Shown in pieces: positions 52,263-55,724 of a DNA stretch of 55,724 nt. The notes under the pieces are model-generated. The model did not search any database. It was not told where the DNA came from and saw only the letters and a list, made by a program, of their open reading frames with translations. Each line of letters begins with the position of its first letter. Within the stretch, counting starts at the first letter, position 1. The DNA comes from an uncultured Bacteroidales bacterium (GTDB taxonomy: Bacteria; Bacteroidota; Bacteroidia; Bacteroidales; WCHB1-69), in NCBI GenBank assembly GCA_900315705.1, contig ONAB01000023.1, positions 1-55,724 on the forward strand. Direction: 5' to 3'. The position numbers and the translations under genes are program-made.

Positions 52263-52976
52263 ATGAATAAAGAGAATCCCCTTTTGTTGCACATAGAGAC
52301 TGCCACCGAGGTATGTTCCGTGGCCTTGTCGGAGGGCGACCGCCTGTTGGCGGTGTGCGAGTCCGCCGACGGCAATTCCCATTCCAAGAATCTCCTGCCT
52401 TTTATCGACGAGTTGTGTCGCGAGAGCGGCCGTGCCTTGCGGGATATTGACGGTGTGGCGGTCAGTGTGGGCCCCGGTTCCTACACGGGTCTGCGTATCG
52501 GGGTCTCTACCGCCAAAGGCATCGCATACGCCTTGCAGGTGCCGGTGATGGCCGTGGGCACGCTGGAGAGCATTGCTTACGGGGCTCTTGCCGAGGGTGG
52601 GGGAGAGTGCCCTGCCGCAGGGTTGCAGATTGTGCCGATGATTGACGCCCGCCGTATGGAGGTGTTTACCTGTCGTTACAATGAAAAGATGGAGGAGGTG
52701 GCCCCTGCAGAGGCTCTCATTGTGGATGAGGAGGCTTTTGCCGGGCCCTTGGCACAGCAGGTCCTCTTGTTTTGCGGCAACGGGATGCCCAAATGCAAAG
52801 AGTTGCTTGCGCAGAGTCCGAATGCCCGTTTTGCCGAGTTTGCCATCTCGGCGCGCCATTTGGTGCAGCCCGCTCTCAAGCGCTGGAAGGCCGGTGACTT
52901 TGCCGACACCGCCTATTTCGAGCCCTTCTATCTCAAGGAGTATGTGGCTGCCAAGCCGCACGTGAAAGGATTATAA
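52263..52976 (+). CDS. tsaB: tRNA t6A-synthesis protein TsaB
   Basis: 237 residues from ATG 52263, just after the upstream stop; ATG 52251 overlaps it. LLLHIETATEVCSVAL, GVAVSVGPGSYTGLRIGVSTAKGIAYAL and PMIDARRMEVF are TsaB hallmarks. TsaB binds TsaD and is needed for t6A37 on ANN-reading tRNAs. Confidence 0.95.
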   Translation: MNKENPLLLHIETATEVCSVALSEGDRLLAVCESADGNSHSKNLLPFIDELCRESGRALRDIDGVAVSVGPGSYTGLRIGVSTAKGIAYALQVPVMAVGTLESIAYGALAEGGGECPAAGLQIVPMIDARRMEVFTCRYNEKMEEVAPAEALIVDEEAFAGPLAQQVLLFCGNGMPKCKELLAQSPNARFAEFAISARHLVQPALKRWKAGDFADTAYFEPFYLKEYVAAKPHVKGL

Positions 52977-52986
52977 CCCGAACACA

Positions 52987-53808
52987 ATGGATATACACGA
53001 GCCCATAGACCGGCAGAAGCAGCTGAACATCATTGTCATAGCCGACAATTCCGACTATGGCCGCACGGCGCTGCGCTATGGGGAGAAGCTGACGGAGGTG
53101 TTCGGCGCCACCCTCACGGTGGTCACGCGGTTCGGCTTTTCATATGAGGAGAAAAAGAAAAAAACGTCGTTGGTTCCCGACTGCGGAGTGGCGTGCATTG
53201 TGCCGGATGCCTATTTCTTTCCGGAGACGTTGTATCGTTATGCTGACGAGCACAACACCATAATGTTCGTCATCGGGGTGGATGCCCGGGGCGAGGGAGG
53301 GTTGTTCAACAAGCGGCGCGCCCTTCGGTTCATCAAGCCCTCGCGCCTGCCTGTGCTGACGGTAGGCAGACAAGGCCCTGCTGGCGACGCCTTCCGCCAG
53401 GTAGTGCTGCCCGTCGATATTGGCCGCCAGGCCAAGGAGAAGGCCCTGTGGGCGGGCTACTTCAGCCGCTTCTACCAGGCTACCATCCATATCCTGTACT
53501 GTAATTACGCCGACGAGGGCCTGCGCCAGCAGGTGGCCGACAATATCGCTTTTGTGGAGAAACTCTACCAAAACCTTGAGATCCGGTATCAGCTGGACGA
53601 GGTCTCCCAGCAGCCTAATATCGACCAGTATGCCATAGCGTTTGCCCCGACGGTGGGCGCTACCCTCACGGTGGCGATGATGACCCGCTACCGCACGCTG
53701 GCCGACCTCCTCCTGGGTGTGGAGGAGAAAAAAGTGGTGGGCAATCCCGCCGACTTCCCCGTGCTCTGCATCAACCAACGAGATGATTTGTATGTGTTGT
53801 GCACGTAG
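52987..53808 (+). CDS. Usp-like two-domain protein
   Basis: 273 residues with two Rossmann-like halves. The first (about 13-120: NIIVIADNSDYGRTALRYGEKLTEVF) resembles UspA. The second starts near 135 (FRQVVLPVDIGRQAKEKALWAGYFSRF). The ATP-binding GxxG(S/T) motif is not clear. It is related to universal-stress-protein folds, with an unknown role. Last gene of the operon, 10 bases after tsaB. Confidence 0.78.
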   Translation: MDIHEPIDRQKQLNIIVIADNSDYGRTALRYGEKLTEVFGATLTVVTRFGFSYEEKKKKTSLVPDCGVACIVPDAYFFPETLYRYADEHNTIMFVIGVDARGEGGLFNKRRALRFIKPSRLPVLTVGRQGPAGDAFRQVVLPVDIGRQAKEKALWAGYFSRFYQATIHILYCNYADEGLRQQVADNIAFVEKLYQNLEIRYQLDEVSQQPNIDQYAIAFAPTVGATLTVAMMTRYRTLADLLLGVEEKKVVGNPADFPVLCINQRDDLYVLCT

Positions 53809-53885
53809 GAGGGAATGAAGAATTAAGAATGAAGAATGATGAAAGATGAGTGGCGAAGATAAAATGGTAAAAACCGAAGGATGAC

Positions 53886-53916
53886 TTGGCAGAGAATGGA
53901 AAAAAATGTATTTTTG
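53886..53916 (+). promoter_or_regulatory. Promoter of a candidate small RNA
   Basis: TTG (53886-53888), exactly 20 bases, TATTTTTG (53909-53916). One of the two best-spaced promoters in the window, yet no ORF follows before the terminator. Confidence 0.6.
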
Positions 53917-53922
53917 TCGTGT

Positions 53923-54010
53923 TGATAAAGGGAGTGTCTTTATCGTAAAATTGTCAATTCGTGCAGTCCTGGCAATTCCAAGAAATAGCCCGATTTATTC
54001 GGGCTTTTTT
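53923..54010 (+). ncRNA. Candidate small RNA (about 85-90 nt)
   Basis: The start is estimated a few bases after the -7 box. The segment has a 5' hairpin GATAAAG-ggagtgt-CTTTATC (53924-53944), a single-stranded middle (about 53945-53986) and a 3' terminator hairpin. There is no ATG; the only short frame (GTG TCT TTA TCG TAA) is negligible. No known RNA family was recognised. Confidence 0.45.
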
Positions 54011-54011
54011 C
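53987..54011 (+). terminator. Rho-independent terminator of the candidate sRNA
   Basis: AGCCCGA-tttat-TCGGGCT perfect 7-base stem followed by TTTTTC. It may also stop read-through from the upstream operon. Confidence 0.85.
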
Positions 54012-54060
54012 TTAGGTAAGGCTGTCAGCAAAAAGATTTTCTCTTGATTGTCCCATTATT

Positions 54061-54120
54061 TTTTTTATATTTGCACGCTTGTTTACGTTTTTTTTTATAT
54101 TTGCACGCTTGTTTACGTTT
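54061..54120 (+). repeat. Exact 30-bp tandem duplication containing a -7 box
   Basis: 54061-54090 and 54091-54120 are identical and each contains TATATTTG (54066-54073, 54096-54103). TTG at 54044-54046 is 19 bases before the first box. The gene starts at 54172. Confidence 0.9.
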
Positions 54121-54171
54121 TCTTGTAAGAAGTTTGTCAAAATCAATTATCAACCATAAAACTACAACATT

Positions 54172-55724
54172 ATGAAGAAAATCCTGTTACTTCTGATTCT
54201 TTCTTTCTCATTGTGCAGCATAACTGGGGTGTACTCCCAGAGCCAGCCGGGTTGCGGGCTGCACATAAGTTCTGGCTTTGATACGGAGTGTCTTTTGACG
54301 GACTACATCAAGTGCTGTCCCGACCTTTTGGAGATGGATGTTCAGGACTGTATGCTGGCTTGCAAGGGGAATATTGTCTGGTACACGGTGGAGTGCGCCA
54401 ACGCATCCCAGTACACGTGGACCGTTTCGGGCGCGGCGGATTACAGCATAGCGGACCAGGGGCGGACTGTTTATGTGAGGTGGGGCTTCTGTACTGCCGA
54501 GGCGTGTGTCGTCCTGATGGACTCCCCGACGGCGAACAGTTCCTCCGTGCCCGCGTATTACTATAATCAGGACGGAGACAGGGAGATAGAGATATGTCTG
54601 GGGGAGACCATCGAGTTCACGGATATGAGCGCCACGCCCCGGATCCCGATAACGGGACACCTCTGGCAAACACCGTTCGGCGAGGCCACCACACAGGACT
54701 ATTCCTTCACCCCCCCACAGGAGGGGGTGTATGAGATATATCATTGCGTGCGCAACGAATGCGGGTGCGATGACTGCGAGATGTACTACATCGTGGTGAA
54801 GGAGCCGATGGTGTTCGAGCTCTCCTGCCACGGCACGGTGTGCGAGAACACCATCGCCAGTTATCATCTGGAGAACGCGCCCTGCGACGACGTGATGTGG
54901 AATGTGGAGGGCGGGTCTCTGGAAGGGCAGGGCACACAGGATCTCACCGTGCACTGGGGAAGCCCCACATCGGGGTATGGGGTCATTTCAATGCAACCGG
55001 GATTGTGTGAGGCAGAGTGCCCCTCCCTGTATTCCGTGCGGATACCTGTCATCACCGGCAATGCGGAGATTATGGGGCCTGAAGAGGTGTGTGTGGGCGA
55101 GATGCAAGTTTATGAGCTGCCGAGGTGGGGCGGCACGGAATACACGTGGTGGAACAGCGACACCGCCTGCCTGACGGTCCACCACAGCGAGAGCCCCAAC
55201 CGCTATATGCTGGAGTTTACCTGCCCCGACACGGTGACTATTGGTGCTGACTATAACTGCCCGTTCCTGAACTGCGGCCCCAAGGTATCCTCCCCGAAAA
55301 CCATCATCATCAAGGACACGATGGGCATACGGTCCGACAACAGCACCCTCTGCAAGGGAGGCACCGGTATGTTCCGCACCACCCGCGGAGGACCGGTCCG
55401 CTGGCGGGTGTATGACTCAAACGACAGTCTTGTATGCACCGCCGATGCCGACACGCTGTCCCACATTTTCCCGTCGGCGGGGCAGTACCGGGTGACAGCC
55501 TCCGCCAGCGGCTACTGCACGGCCCTGGACTTCTATGTCACGGTGTTGGACAACCCTCCCGCCCTGGCATCCGTGACGGGACCTCACACTGCCTGTAAGA
55601 GCAGTTCCATCCTGCTGGAGGCCGTCCCTACCCATCCCGGTTACTACCTCCAATGGATTCCCCTGTGCGTGTCGGTGCCTCTTGACACCCTGGAGGGCAA
55701 CGAGGTGACCGTGACGTACGGCAG
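54172..55724 (+). CDS. Cys-rich secreted protein with PKD-like domains, 3' truncated
   Basis: 517 codons read without a stop to the window edge. A signal peptide ends near GVYSQ (23). The mature part has many cysteines (CCPDLLEMDVQDC, NECGCDDCEMYY) and repeated Ig/PKD-like units (QYTWTVSGAADYS, VMWNVEGGSLEG, YTWWNSDTACLTVHH, VTGPHTACKSSSILLEA). Such beta-sandwich arrays are common in Bacteroidetes surface proteins, often ending in a T9SS domain or RHS core that would lie beyond the window. Expression is probably set by the duplicated promoter. The true end and class are unknown. Confidence 0.85.
   Translation, partial: MKKILLLLILSFSLCSITGVYSQSQPGCGLHISSGFDTECLLTDYIKCCPDLLEMDVQDCMLACKGNIVWYTVECANASQYTWTVSGAADYSIADQGRTVYVRWGFCTAEACVVLMDSPTANSSSVPAYYYNQDGDREIEICLGETIEFTDMSATPRIPITGHLWQTPFGEATTQDYSFTPPQEGVYEIYHCVRNECGCDDCEMYYIVVKEPMVFELSCHGTVCENTIASYHLENAPCDDVMWNVEGGSLEGQGTQDLTVHWGSPTSGYGVISMQPGLCEAECPSLYSVRIPVITGNAEIMGPEEVCVGEMQVYELPRWGGTEYTWWNSDTACLTVHHSESPNRYMLEFTCPDTVTIGADYNCPFLNCGPKVSSPKTIIIKDTMGIRSDNSTLCKGGTGMFRTTRGGPVRWRVYDSNDSLVCTADADTLSHIFPSAGQYRVTASASGYCTALDFYVTVLDNPPALASVTGPHTACKSSSILLEAVPTHPGYYLQWIPLCVSVPLDTLEGNEVTVTYG

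Noticed and set aside
54061-54120. Possible CRISPR repeat
   Set aside because: Only two units with no spacer between them, and each contains a promoter box; a simple tandem duplication.

Overview
The window reads as chromosomal DNA of a Bacteroidota bacterium, most likely an uncultured or anaerobic member of Bacteroidales. The evidence is: the primary sigma factor is of the short Bacteroidetes type; more than a dozen genes are preceded by the Bacteroidetes -7 box TAnnTTTG rather than a TATAAT box; ribosome binding sites are weak or absent; gliding/type IX secretion (T9SS) genes and C-terminal T9SS sorting domains occur (gldD, and proteins at 6318-6803, 12613-13899 and 41329-43386); and an S46 dipeptidyl peptidase, nspC and a GH3/beta-lactamase fusion are present. 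Genus cannot be fixed from the sequence alone. No rRNA, CRISPR array, prophage or insertion sequence was seen; there is one tRNA (Thr-CGT).

Layout. 1-7393 (minus strand) is an accessory cell-surface block: a 2028-residue SpvB/FG-GAP/RHS protein with a C-terminal tip resembling polymorphic toxin type 23, translationally coupled to a small T9SS-tagged YD-repeat protein upstream and followed by a truncated secreted-protein gene that could be its partner or immunity gene; a small lipoprotein lies upstream. 7690-8775 is a divergent membrane LytTR regulator with an extra winged helix. 8776-9294 is non-coding and full of inverted and tandem repeats. 9295-16566 (minus) is mostly housekeeping: S46 peptidase, lspA, a cysteine-free DksA/TraR protein, a secreted EEP nuclease, gldD, rpoD and an HtrA protease. 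16693-22347 (plus) carries rplU-rpmA, holA, valS, a small membrane protein and an adenosine kinase-like gene, followed by the antisense tRNA-Thr. 22501-31167 holds an M64 peptidase, folD with a SPOR protein (minus), mreB, typA, a methyltransferase, folB, aroB and an AMP nucleosidase.

31212-38033 (minus) is a mixed block: outer-membrane barrel protein, orphan HsdR-N nuclease-like protein overlapping nspC, a HigBA-type toxin-antitoxin pair, a secreted YD-repeat protein, a class I/II aminotransferase and two lipoproteins. 38311-41239 (plus) is an ExbB - unknown membrane protein - ExbD - ExbD cassette, followed by a large secreted T9SS protein. 43496-44605 (minus) has a 10 x 14-residue coiled-coil repeat. 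44706-48246 (plus) has tdk, pta, a barrel protein and a LolC/E-type permease; trmO is convergent. 49084-53808 looks like one operon (89-residue protein, GH3/beta-lactamase fusion, tsaB, Usp-like protein). The end of the window has a candidate small RNA, an exact 30-bp tandem duplication of a promoter -7 region, and the start of a Cys-rich secreted PKD-like protein that runs off the edge.

Functionally the block joins core growth genes (translation, replication, tRNA modification, wall shape) with envelope and secretion functions (LspA, GldD, T9SS clients, Exb motor, Lol permease). The RHS cluster at the left edge and the candidate sRNA/duplicated promoter at the right edge are the least explained parts. 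All assignments come from reading motifs by eye; no database search was run.
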